DNA from: Peterkaempfera griseoplana
Lineage (GTDB): Bacteria; Actinomycetota; Actinomycetes; Streptomycetales; Streptomycetaceae
Assembly (NCBI RefSeq): GCF_001418575.1
Contig: NZ_LIQR01000259.1
Span: 1 to 43,251 of the forward strand
Direction: 5' to 3'
DNA: 43,251 nt
Position 1 is the first letter of the stretch, and each line of letters opens with the position of its first letter. The notes beneath the pieces were generated by a model that was given only the letters and a program-made list of their open reading frames with translations, was not told where the DNA came from and did not search any database. This document shows positions 35,674 to 43,199 of this stretch, piece after piece. Position numbers and translations under genes: made by a program.

Positions 35674-35878
35674 CCTCTTCGCGCGCTTGCCCGCCGTGAC
35701 CCTCAGGTTTCGCCTGCCCGTATCCGGGCGGCGTCCCTCCTGACACCTCGTCGGCCCGGCGTCTCTCCCCCGGCCGACCGTCATCTCTCCGTTTCTGCTG
35801 ACTTGTCCGCGACGGGACACAAGCGCGTGGCCGGTTTCCCGGCCCGGGCCGCCGTCCCGCCGCTGCGAAGGAGTTTCC

Positions 35879-36433
35879 ATGCCCACCGTGCTCTCCGTCT
35901 CGGGAAGCCCGTCCGCGACCTCCCGCACCGGTCGCCTGCTGCGCCACCTCGACGCGCGCCTGGCCGAGCAGGGACACCATGTGATCCCGCTCGACGTACG
36001 CACCCTGCCCGCCGAGGCGCTGCTGGGGGCCGACCCCGGGCACCCCGCGATCCAGGACGCGGCCCGACTGTTCGAGAAGGCCGACGGCATAGTGATAGGG
36101 ACACCCGTCTACAAGGCCGCCTACTCCGGTCTGCTCAAGACCCTCCTGGACCTGCTGCCCCAGTACGCCCTCGCCGGCAAGGCGGTGCTCCCACTGGCCA
36201 CCGGCGGCAGCCCCGCCCATGTCCTCTCCGTGGACTACGCACTGCGGCCGGTGCTCACCTCCATGGGAGCCGACCATGTGCTGCCCGGCTGGTTCGTGGT
36301 CGACAAGCACATCACCGTCGCCCTGGACGGCACCGTCACCGTCCAGGAGGAGACCGCCCGCGAGGTCTACCGGGTCTCCGACGCCTTCTCCGCCGCGCTC
36401 ACCGCCCGCCACCGCATCCTCGCCGCCGCCTGA
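35879..36433 (+). CDS. NAD(P)H-dependent FMN reductase, SsuE-like
   Basis: The 184-residue flavodoxin-fold protein has the N-terminal FMN loop VSGSPSATSRTG, the GTPVYKAAYSGLLKTLLDLL segment, ATGGSPAHVLSVDYALRPVL and a C-terminal helix, matching SsuE/MsuE enzymes. These reduce FMN with NAD(P)H and hand it to a monooxygenase; the LLM enzyme at 33604 is the obvious partner. ATG at 35879 has AAGGAG 6 bp upstream. The cysteine-containing leader ORF upstream suggests control by sulfur supply. Confidence 0.92.
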   Translation: MPTVLSVSGSPSATSRTGRLLRHLDARLAEQGHHVIPLDVRTLPAEALLGADPGHPAIQDAARLFEKADGIVIGTPVYKAAYSGLLKTLLDLLPQYALAGKAVLPLATGGSPAHVLSVDYALRPVLTSMGADHVLPGWFVVDKHITVALDGTVTVQEETAREVYRVSDAFSAALTARHRILAAA

Positions 36434-36474
36434 TTCCCCGGGCCGGCCCGGTCAACGGCGTTGCCGGCGACCGC

Positions 36475-36494
36475 GGCCGGCTCTGCAGCCGGCC
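36475..36494 (+). terminator. Terminator hairpin after the FMN reductase
   Basis: GGCCGGCT and AGCCGGCC form a perfect 8-bp stem with loop CTGC, 42 bp after the reductase stop, followed by TCTCCT. Good position for ending the reductase transcript. Confidence 0.6.
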
Positions 36495-36797
36495 TCTCCT
36501 GCAGAGCTCTGGTCCTGCCAGGCTCAACGTCCCGTTCGGCGGTGCCAGCTCCTCGGTCCTGAGCATCACAGCGCGACGTCGTGATTCTCCGAGCCACCTC
36601 GGCCTGGACCGACCTCGTACAACGGCTGCTCCAAGTCGAGCCACCAGGCGTACGGCGCCGTCGTACTCAACGCCGATGGCGCAGCCAAGCTCCGGCCGGA
36701 GCCGGACAGTCGCCCCCTCAAGCCTGGCCGGCGCCCCGGAACCTTGGAGCTGACTGGCACCCACGCACAGTCCCTCGGTCATGCGGACCGGTCAGGA

Positions 36798-36855
36798 GCC
36801 GGATTGTCCGGCCGTCTGCGCCCGCTCACCAGCGCAGACGGCCGGACAATCCGGC
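36798..36855. repeat. Perfect 24-bp inverted repeat
   Basis: The arms 36798-36821 (starting GCCGGATTGTCC) and 36832-36855 (ending GGACAATCCGGC) are exact reverse complements around a 10-nt loop, CCGCTCACCA. It is the longest perfect dyad I found in the window. It may be a very strong terminator, an RNA-level control element, or the trace of a mobile element. Confidence 0.9.
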
Positions 36856-36891
36856 AACCGGCTCTTCAGGACAGAGCCGATCCCAGCACCG

Positions 36892-36938
36892 CGACGCTCA
36901 CTGGCGCGCTCAGACCGCCAGTGGTGAACAGAGCGTCG
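36892..36938 (+). promoter_or_regulatory. Two-part stem in the flavoprotein leader
   Basis: CACTGGCG (36899-36906) pairs with CGCCAGTG (36916-36923), and outside it CGACGCTC (36892-36899) pairs with GAGCGTCG (36931-36938). Together with the 24-bp hairpin just upstream this gives a highly structured 140-nt segment ending about 86 bp before the flavoprotein start. Confidence 0.5.
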
Positions 36939-37024
36939 GAGGGGCCCGCACAGCGATGACAAGGCCACGTCCGGATGGACCCCGCCGCACCGGACGACGG
37001 CATGACGAGACCAAGGAGCGAGAG

Positions 37025-38647
37025 ATGAGCAGCTCTTCCGATGCGCCCCCGATCGAGCCGGGCGCTGTGGCTGCGGCCGAAGGTCGTGAAAACCCGGTAC
37101 TCAGGCGTCTGCCCACGCCGGACTCACCGGACCTGGAAGAAGCCATCACCAGGACGGGCGCAGACAAGCGGCGTCGGCTGGAGGAAGGCGGCGAGAGAGC
37201 CACGCGAGCGCTGGAGTCTCGTGGCGACCGCTTCCTGAGACACTTCGGACCCGACCCGGTGAACTGGGTGCGCAACACCGGGGCCGATCATGACGTCGTC
37301 GTCGTGGGCGGCGGGCAGGCCGGACTGGGCATCGGCTTCGCCCTGCGGCGCGCCGGCATCGGCCGCGTAGCCGTGATCGACGCGGCGCCCCCGGGTGAGA
37401 CCGGCGTCTGGAAGACCGTCGCTCGCATGCACACGCTACGGACGCCGAAGATCTGGCCGGAGCCCGAGTTCGGTCACCCGGAGCTGAGCTTCCGCGCTTG
37501 GTACGAGGAACGCCACGGGCTGGCTGCCTACGAGGCGCTCGACCGCATCCCGCGCCTTCCGTGGGCGGCCTACATCGACTGGATCGAGCAGACCCTGCGG
37601 GTACCCGTACGGCACCGCACCCGCCTGATGAGCGTCGCGCCGCACGAGCACGGACTCGCCCTGGAACTCGTCGTCACCGATGAGGACGGCAGCCAGGAAC
37701 GCCGCACCGAGGTCACCCGCCGACTGATCTTCGCCAACGGCGTCGAGGGAACCGGCGGCTTCTTCTTCCCCGATGCCTTCGAGGGTCTGCCGCGCGAGCT
37801 GTACGCCCACACCGGCGAGCCCATCGAGTTCAAGAACCTCATCGGCAGGAAGATCGGTGTCCTCGGCGCGGGCGCATCCGCACTGGATGCCGCGGCCACC
37901 GCGCTGGAGGCCGGCGCCGCTGAGGCACACGTGTTCACCCGGCACGAGAAGCTGCTCATTCAGGGCGAAGCTCCCCAGGGCCCTGCGAATGTCGGCGCCC
38001 GCGAGAACTTCCACCGGCGCTCCGACGCCGAGCGATGGAAGCTCAAGGTCACCGCGGCTCGTGCAGGCCGCAGTTGCACCTTGGCCTCAGTCAGGCGGGC
38101 GGCCGCGTTCGACGGCTTCGCGGTGCACCTCTCGGCCGGCTGGAACAAGGCCGTCGCCACCGCGGACGGCGTGCAGGTCGAGGCCGACGACGGCACCCAC
38201 CGGTTCGACTTCCTGATCGCCGGTACGGGCTACCAGTACGACCCGAACACCCAGCCCGAACTCGCGCCGATAGCCGACCAGGTCGCCCTCTGGGAGCACC
38301 GTTACCAGCCGCCGGCCGAACTGGAGAACGTCGGCCTGGGCCGCTGGCCGTACCTGGGCGACGGTTACGAGTTCCAGGAGCGTGAGCCGGGCACGGCTCC
38401 GTGGGTGACCCGCATCCATGTGTTCTCGGCCGGCGCCGCCATGAGCTTCGGCATACCCGTCGGCGATACGCAGTCGCTGCCAACCGGCATCCCGCGGCTC
38501 GTCGATGCGGTCGGCGCAGCCTTGTTCGCCGAAGACGCAACGCTGCCGCCGGCATCCGCTGCTGGAAAGACGCCGGACGACAGCACCGAGGATCCGTTCC
38601 TGCAGTTCTACGTCGGCCGTCTCTGGCGAGCAGTCGGGCGCGGATAG
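37025..38647 (+). CDS. FAD/NAD(P)-binding oxidoreductase, BVMO-like
   Basis: The 540-residue protein starts at ATG 37025, 6 bp after AAGGAG; the frame stays open upstream but without a ribosome site. After an ~85-residue N-terminal extension (RHFGPDPVNWVRNTGAD) comes the FAD motif GGGQAG at 95-100, a substrate region (MHTLRTPKIWPEPEFGHPELSFRAWYEERHG), and a second nucleotide motif GVLGAGASALDAA near 278, then TGYQYDPNTQPELAP. This is the layout of flavin monooxygenases related to Baeyer-Villiger and N/S-oxygenating enzymes. In this cluster it could oxidise the transported compound or its product. Confidence 0.88.
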   Translation: MSSSSDAPPIEPGAVAAAEGRENPVLRRLPTPDSPDLEEAITRTGADKRRRLEEGGERATRALESRGDRFLRHFGPDPVNWVRNTGADHDVVVVGGGQAGLGIGFALRRAGIGRVAVIDAAPPGETGVWKTVARMHTLRTPKIWPEPEFGHPELSFRAWYEERHGLAAYEALDRIPRLPWAAYIDWIEQTLRVPVRHRTRLMSVAPHEHGLALELVVTDEDGSQERRTEVTRRLIFANGVEGTGGFFFPDAFEGLPRELYAHTGEPIEFKNLIGRKIGVLGAGASALDAAATALEAGAAEAHVFTRHEKLLIQGEAPQGPANVGARENFHRRSDAERWKLKVTAARAGRSCTLASVRRAAAFDGFAVHLSAGWNKAVATADGVQVEADDGTHRFDFLIAGTGYQYDPNTQPELAPIADQVALWEHRYQPPAELENVGLGRWPYLGDGYEFQEREPGTAPWVTRIHVFSAGAAMSFGIPVGDTQSLPTGIPRLVDAVGAALFAEDATLPPASAAGKTPDDSTEDPFLQFYVGRLWRAVGRG

Positions 38648-39071
38648 TGGCTGTGGGAGGCCGGCACATCGGTGACAACGCTTTGGAGGCGCAGTGCTGG
38701 TGTCCGGCCTCCAGCAGTGCCGTGGGGCCGGTGGTGGTCGACGTGGTTGTTCCCCACGCCAAGGGCGGTGGCCCGTTCGTCTTCCAAGTTCCACTCGCGG
38801 GCGTGGGGGAACTCCTCTGCCGAGATCCGGTTGTGGCGCTCCACGCGTGATGCGCTGGTGGCGTGACTCGAGTAGTGCTCGGGTGAATGCATCGGCGCGG
38901 TAACACGCCTCGTGGTCCGTGACGATCCTCGGGGATCCGGCCGGCCTTCTTCACATCGACGTGGACCATGTGACCTGGCCACCTGACGTTGATCCTGCGG
39001 GGCTCCCGGTTCGGTTCGCCGTTCCGGTTCGATGGCCGTCACACCGGCTGGAGACCGGCAGATGTGTGCGG
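38648..39071. other. 424-bp gap occupied by an IS481 relic
   Basis: Between the flavoprotein and NmrA-like genes no intact gene is present. Most of the space is the transposase relic at 38650-38996. The remaining bases up to 39071 on the minus strand are probably more of the same element, too diverged for me to place. Confidence 0.6.
38650..38996 (-). pseudogene. IS481-family transposase relic
   Basis: Three pieces of an IS481/rve integrase appear in order but in different frames. RINVRWPGHMVHVDVKKAGRI (from 38996) is the start of the DDE domain. IVTDHEACYRADAF (from 38926) corresponds to the second-Asp region, normally VxTDNGxxYRSxAF, with Asn changed to His. RVERHNRISAEEFPHAREW and NHVDHHRPHGTAGGRTPALRL (38650-38848) are the C-terminus with the catalytic Glu and HRPH box. 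Internal deletions and frameshifts make it inactive. Confidence 0.8.
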
Positions 39072-39962
39072 TTACGGCTGTCGGCTGAACTCGGGGCTGT
39101 GGTCGATGGCCCACTGTGCGAAGGAGCGGGCCGGCAGACCGGTCAGGCGCTCCACGTCATCGGTGACAAGGCGTGATTCCGGTCGCCGCGCTGAAGCCGC
39201 GAGGAGGGCATCGACCAGCTGTTCGGGGCGGCCGTCCGCGAGCATCCGTGCGCGGGCGACTTCCCCGGGAACCGGCTCGAAGCGCAGGTTTCGGCCGAGC
39301 GCGGCACCGAGGATTCCGACCTGGTCGGCCCTGCTGAGCGGCTCGGGCCCGGTCAGCAGGTAGGTGCGATCCGTATCGTTCCGGCGTCGAAGAAGCACCT
39401 CCGCAGCCGAGGCCGCGACATCACGCTCGTCCACGACTGCTGTACGCGCTGTGTCCGGGCCTTCGACCACGTCGCCTGCGCGCAGTTGTGCCGCCCAGCC
39501 CCGGGTGTTGGACGCCAGCGTGTCACTGCGCAGCACGGTGGGATGCAGGCCGGCGTCGCGGAGCCGGCGTTCCATGTCCGCGTGTACCTGCACGATCGGG
39601 TCGCTCTGGCGAACAGAGGCGTCATCGACCGCGGTTGAGGAGAGGTAGACGACGCGCGGCGCTGCTGCGGCGAGTTCTGCGATGAGTGGTTCGGCGGGTG
39701 CGGAGTCCAGCAGCGGCCATAGGAGGAAGACGGTGTCGATGTCGTCAAGCGCCGCACGGACGGAGTCGGCATCGGTCAGGTCACCGCGCACCGATGCGAC
39801 GCCGGGTCGCGGGCCGACGCGGCGACGGTCAAGGCACCGCACAGAGGTTGCGCGCCCGTGCAGCCTGGCGAGGAGCTCACGGCCGAGGTTGCCCGTCGCG
39901 CCGGTGACCAGGACCGATCGGGAACAAGCGGGAGTAGGCGGGGTGGGAGAACTGTCAGGCAT
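39072..39962 (-). CDS. NmrA-like NAD(P)-binding protein
   Basis: The 296-residue protein is an atypical short-chain dehydrogenase: nucleotide motif VTGATGNLGREL near 19-30, VRGDLTDADSVRAAL, VVYLSSTAVDD, and a C-terminal NmrA-type domain (RADQVGILGAALGRNLRFEPVPGEVAR). The Tyr-x3-Lys active site is not evident, which points to a sensor or quinone-reductase-like role. It is divergent from a MerR-type gene with only 45 bp between starts, so the regulator probably controls it. Confidence 0.88.
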   Translation of the reverse strand: MPDSSPTPPTPACSRSVLVTGATGNLGRELLARLHGRATSVRCLDRRRVGPRPGVASVRGDLTDADSVRAALDDIDTVFLLWPLLDSAPAEPLIAELAAAAPRVVYLSSTAVDDASVRQSDPIVQVHADMERRLRDAGLHPTVLRSDTLASNTRGWAAQLRAGDVVEGPDTARTAVVDERDVAASAAEVLLRRRNDTDRTYLLTGPEPLSRADQVGILGAALGRNLRFEPVPGEVARARMLADGRPEQLVDALLAASARRPESRLVTDDVERLTGLPARSFAQWAIDHSPEFSRQP

Positions 39963-40007
39963 GCTGACGACGCTAAAGGTTCAGGTCGACATCAAGGCAA
40001 GGGCGGA

Positions 40008-40382
40008 ATGGCGATAACGATCGGCGAGGCGGCTGCGCAGCTTGGAGTCGAGGCGCATGTGCTACGGCACTGGGAGCACGTCGGGGCACTCACGGTGCCC
40101 CGGGACGCGAACGGTTACCGCCTCTACGACCGCGACGTCCTGGAGCAGGCACGAACCGTGCTGAAACTGCGGCACATAGGGCTCTCGCTGCCGGAGGTCA
40201 CCGCCGCGATGTCCCCGAAGAAGTCCGCAGCGCAGGAGGTCGTGCGCGCGAAGATCGCTGCGCTCGAAGCGGAGGTCCACAGCAGACAGCAAGCCATCAC
40301 CTTCCTCCAGCACACCCTCGAGTGTCGCCATCGGTACCTCGAGGAGTGCCTGGAATGCGCGACGTTCGTCCGCAACCCTTGA
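40008..40382 (+). CDS. MerR-family transcriptional regulator
   Basis: The 124-residue protein has the MerR winged-helix domain (ITIGEAAAQLGVEAHVLRHWEHVGALTVPRDANGYRLYDRDVLEQARTVLKLRHIGLSLPEV), a short dimerisation helix, and a C-terminus with three cysteines (LECRHRYLEECLECATF). Cys pairs at the C-terminus are common in metal- or redox-sensing MerR proteins, though this pattern is also seen in others. The start codon is ATG at 40008. The shared 45-bp intergenic DNA with the NmrA gene must hold both promoters. Confidence 0.9.
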   Translation: MAITIGEAAAQLGVEAHVLRHWEHVGALTVPRDANGYRLYDRDVLEQARTVLKLRHIGLSLPEVTAAMSPKKSAAQEVVRAKIAALEAEVHSRQQAITFLQHTLECRHRYLEECLECATFVRNP

Positions 40383-40413
40383 TCTTTCGACGTGAGGACT
40401 TCGACGACCGTAG

Positions 40414-40433
40414 CGCTTGGTCAGTGGCAAGCG
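40414..40433. terminator. Weak hairpin between MerR and MFS genes
   Basis: CGCTTG (40414-40419) and CAAGCG (40428-40433) form a 6-bp stem with an 8-nt loop in the 182-bp gap between converging genes. This is a modest candidate terminator. Confidence 0.35.
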
Positions 40434-40564
40434 ACCGCCGAGACAGGGCGCCCGGTGGGTGCTCAGAAACCCTGCGAGTGCACTGCTTCCGACCTTCGAC
40501 GAGGAGGATGCAAAGGCCGCACGGACGCCCGCCGAGTCGTCCGGCCGAGTTCGGCCGTGCCGCC

Positions 40565-41794
40565 CTACGCGGGGCCCTCAGCCGCTCGGCGTTGATAGCG
40601 CACGAGCGGCAGGAGCGCGACGGCCGCGACAGCGGTGATCGAGCCCAGCAGGATCAGGAACCGCCAGTTCTCCAGCCATGCGGCAGCCAGCGGCGTCCCG
40701 GCACGGGCGAATGCCATCGGCACCGCGGTGACCGCCATGATGCTCGCGAACCGGGTGACCCCGAAGGTACCGGCCACGACCGACGGCCGAGCCACCACAC
40801 TGATCCCGTAGCCGAGTCCGAAGGCCATGATGCACAGCACCGTGGGCAGGACGGACACACCCGCAAGCGGCAGGAGGAGCAACCCGAGTGCTTGCGCGGC
40901 GAAGGAGAACGTCGTCACGGGCAGCATGCCGAATCGCGCTGACAGGGGCGCCAGCGCCAGGCGTGAGGTGAGCTGCAGGACACCGACGGCAAGCGGCAGT
41001 GTCGAGGCGGTGTGCGCGCTGAAACCGACGTTCTGGAAGTAGGTCACCATCATGACCAGGAAGCCGGACGTGGTGCCGGCCTGAGCGACGAATGAGACCA
41101 GCAGCAGCCAGAATCGCACTGTCCTGATCGCGTCGCCCAGCTGGAACCCGGTGCGCCTGGTGATCCGGCTGTGGTGCGTGGCGCGCCCCGGTACGGCCCA
41201 CAGGTGCGCGGGAACGACGATGAGCACCATGGCGACCGCCAGCACGCCGAGTGTGGTGCGCCACCCGAGCCCGCCCTGCAGCCACCCGATGAGCGGATAG
41301 AAGAAGCTCGTCAGAAAACCCGTGATCATGGTGATGGTCACGATGGCGCCGTCGCGGCGGTCCTTCCCGGTCGCGACCACCAGGACGGCGAACGCGGCAT
41401 CGTACGTGGACATGGCGAGAGCCAGGCCGATGAGCACGAACGCCGCGTACAGTCCGGGCAGTCCGGTTGACCGCGACCACAGGAAGACGCCCATCGCGCC
41501 GCTCGCGGAACCGGCGGTCATCAGGGCCCGTCCGCCGTACCGGTCCATGACCCGCCCCACCGGGTAGGCCGCGAAGGCGCCGATGAGCGTGGAGAGGGTC
41601 GAGGCCACCGCGATGGCGGTGCGCGAGCTGTGCAGGTCGTGGGACATCGGAATCAGAAGCACCGAGAAGCCCTGCGAGAGACACCCGTAGCCCAGGGTCT
41701 GGGTGACCGCGAAGATGATCACGAGCCGCCGGCCGTCCGGCTTGTCGGGACGGAGGGCCTGCCGCTGGGCCTCGCGGGCCGTGCGCACGCTCAT
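40565..41794 (-). CDS. MFS transporter, 12-helix type
   Basis: The 409-residue protein has about 12 hydrophobic segments with the MFS loop motif YPVGRVMDRYGGRALM between helices 2 and 3. The sequence (TLGYGCLSQGFSVLLIPMSHDL at the start) resembles monocarboxylate/oxalate-formate-type MFS proteins. The substrate cannot be inferred. It is intact, unlike the exporter fused to TilS. It converges with the MerR gene and may follow its own promoter in 41795-41980. Confidence 0.85.
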   Translation of the reverse strand: MSVRTAREAQRQALRPDKPDGRRLVIIFAVTQTLGYGCLSQGFSVLLIPMSHDLHSSRTAIAVASTLSTLIGAFAAYPVGRVMDRYGGRALMTAGSASGAMGVFLWSRSTGLPGLYAAFVLIGLALAMSTYDAAFAVLVVATGKDRRDGAIVTITMITGFLTSFFYPLIGWLQGGLGWRTTLGVLAVAMVLIVVPAHLWAVPGRATHHSRITRRTGFQLGDAIRTVRFWLLLVSFVAQAGTTSGFLVMMVTYFQNVGFSAHTASTLPLAVGVLQLTSRLALAPLSARFGMLPVTTFSFAAQALGLLLLPLAGVSVLPTVLCIMAFGLGYGISVVARPSVVAGTFGVTRFASIMAVTAVPMAFARAGTPLAAAWLENWRFLILLGSITAVAAVALLPLVRYQRRAAEGPA

Positions 41795-42161
41795 CCGCGC
41801 ACCAGCAGCCGAGCGGCTCCCACGACCATGGCAGACGGGGACGGGTCACGTGGCTTCATCGTGCCTCAACTGTTCTGTGAACGGGAATCCCGACGTGCTC
41901 ACTCACGACGGTTGACACCGGGCTGCGGAGGCGCGGTGTCCCCGCGACCTGACGGTGCTGTAGTTCCTGGCCCTGCGCCCTGCGGGAGCCCGGGGCTGAG
42001 ACGCCTCCCGGGCTCCCGTGCGGATGTTCAGAGCCGCCCCGGATCGGACAGGGATCCCTGGCGAGGCAGCCCCCGGCGGGAGATCGTCGTCGAGACGGAG
42101 GAGGAAGTGCAGCCGAAACGGCCGGCCGCCCTCCACCCCGGCGGCGATCTCCCCGGCGGTG
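41795..42161. other. 367-bp gap: gene fragment and hairpin
   Basis: Between the MFS and aldo/keto reductase genes lies a luciferase-family gene fragment (42065-42172), a strong hairpin (41984-42017) and about 190 bp upstream of the MFS gene in which I see nothing further, apart from its likely promoter. Confidence 0.55.
41984..42017. terminator. Hairpin terminator, 11-bp stem
   Basis: GGGAGCCCGGG (41984-41994) and CCCGGGCTCCC (42007-42017) pair perfectly over a 12-nt loop. It lies downstream of the aldo/keto reductase on the minus strand and should stop its transcript before the MFS gene. Confidence 0.65.
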
Positions 42162-42172
42162 TCAGCTGCGCT
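42065..42172 (-). pseudogene. N-terminal fragment of a second LLM monooxygenase
   Basis: About 36 codons read AADTAGEIAAGVEGGRPFRL followed by HFLLRLDDDLPPGAA, closely matching AAETAGVIGAGVAGGRPFRL and GFLLHLDSDLTPAAA near the start of the intact LLM enzyme at 34713. The match ends abruptly, and no other barrel sequence follows. It is a truncated paralogue whose upstream end overlaps the aldo/keto reductase 3' end in another frame. Confidence 0.8.
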
Positions 42173-43199
42173 GACCCGTTCCGTGCACGCCGTACTCGTC
42201 GATGAGGGCGAGATCCTCGTCGGTGAACTCCGGGCCGTTCAGGGCACGCACGTTGTGGTCGAGCTGCTCCGTGGAGCTGGCGCCTATCAGCGCCGAGGTC
42301 ACGGCGGGGTTGCGCAGCACCCACTGGAGGGCGAGCTGGGCCAGCGACTGGCCGCGGTTCTCGGCGAGCTTGTTCAGCTGCGCCGTGCGCTGCCGGTAGG
42401 TCTCGTCGATCTGGTCGGGCTTGAGGAAGTCGCTGTTCTGGGCGCGGGCGCCGTCCGGGATGGTCTCGAGGTACTTGTTGGTGAGCAGGCCCTGGGCCAG
42501 CGGCGAGTAGACGATGAGACCAAAACCTTCCTTGACGGCCAGGTCGGCGAGGCCGTTCCGGTCGATGCTGCGGTCGTAGACGGAGTAGCGCGGCTGGTGG
42601 ATGAGCAGTGGTACGCCCTCGGCCCTGAGCAGCTGGGCGATGGCCTCGGCGCGGTCGGTCTTGTAGTTGGAGATGCCGACGTACAGGGCCTTGCCCGTCT
42701 TGACGGCCGTGGCGAGCGCGCCGGCGGTCTCCTCCAGCGGCGTCGTCTCGTCCGGGGTGTGGTGGTAGAAGATGTCGATGTAGTCGGTGCCGAGGTCGCG
42801 CAGGCTCAGCTCCAGCGAGGTCAGCAGCGCCTTGCGACTGCCGCCGCGCAGGTTCGGGTTGGGCCCGAAGATGCCACCGGCCTTGCTGGACAGGATCAGC
42901 TCGTGGCGGTAGGGCGCCAGCTCCCGGCGCAGCACACGACCGAAGGTCTGCTCGGCGGCACGGTGCGGCGGGCCGTAGCGGTTGGCGTTGTCGATGTGGG
43001 TGATGCCCAGGTCGAACGCGTGCAGGATGATGTCACGCTGGGTGTCGTAGGCGTAGTCGGCGCCGAACTTCTGCCACAGACCGAGGGAGATGGCCGGCAG
43101 GTCGAGCCCGGACCGCCCGGTGCGGCGGTAGGGCAGGGATTCGTAGCGGTTGTCGGCCGCCTTGAAGACGTCCTCGTAGTTCGGATACTGCTCGCTCAT
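42162..43199 (-). CDS. Aldo/keto reductase, YghZ/MgrA type
   Basis: The 345-residue TIM-barrel enzyme has ITHIDNANRYGPPHRAAEQTFG (with catalytic Asp and Tyr), LILSSKAGG (Lys), FYHHTPDETTPLEETAGAL (His), GISNY and a C-terminal NADPH region (LIGASSTEQLDHNVRAL). This matches the L-glyceraldehyde-3-phosphate reductase/YghZ group that detoxifies reactive aldehydes such as methylglyoxal. ATG at 43199 fits the family start (SEQYPNYEDVFKAADNRYE). Its transcript probably ends at the hairpin near 42000. Confidence 0.92.
   Translation of the reverse strand: MSEQYPNYEDVFKAADNRYESLPYRRTGRSGLDLPAISLGLWQKFGADYAYDTQRDIILHAFDLGITHIDNANRYGPPHRAAEQTFGRVLRRELAPYRHELILSSKAGGIFGPNPNLRGGSRKALLTSLELSLRDLGTDYIDIFYHHTPDETTPLEETAGALATAVKTGKALYVGISNYKTDRAEAIAQLLRAEGVPLLIHQPRYSVYDRSIDRNGLADLAVKEGFGLIVYSPLAQGLLTNKYLETIPDGARAQNSDFLKPDQIDETYRQRTAQLNKLAENRGQSLAQLALQWVLRNPAVTSALIGASSTEQLDHNVRALNGPEFTDEDLALIDEYGVHGTGQRS

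Larger units (their letters stand above)
34714..35878. other. 1.17-kb intergenic region with leader and repeats
   Basis: Between the divergent LLM and FMN reductase genes I see no full-length gene with homology I recognise; long frames here lack family motifs. It holds a tandem 17-bp repeat (35057-35090), a 21-bp near-palindrome (35295-35315), an AAGGAGG stretch at about 35494 with no good start, and a leader-peptide ORF (35569-35667). The GC content is locally lower around 35100-35300, suggesting imported or decayed DNA. Confidence 0.5.
36434..37024. other. 591-bp region with hairpins, no clear gene
   Basis: No recognisable gene is present between the reductase and the flavoprotein. It holds a terminator-like hairpin (36475-36494), a 24-bp perfect inverted repeat (36798-36855) and a second structured element (36892-36938). 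The stretch ~36600-36750 has coding-like third positions in more than one frame, but I cannot match a family and the frames are short; it may be a decayed gene. Confidence 0.45.

Noticed and set aside
35803-36753. A 316-codon plus-strand frame covering the FMN reductase and its 3' region
   Set aside because: Its sequence is Arg/Pro/His-rich without family motifs and it lies in another frame over the clear SsuE-like gene; a high-GC shadow frame.
36581-37024. Upstream extension of the flavoprotein frame by 148 codons
   Set aside because: The frame is open but has no ribosome site, crosses the 24-bp inverted repeat and contains no homology; the ATG at 37025 has a good AAGGAG site.
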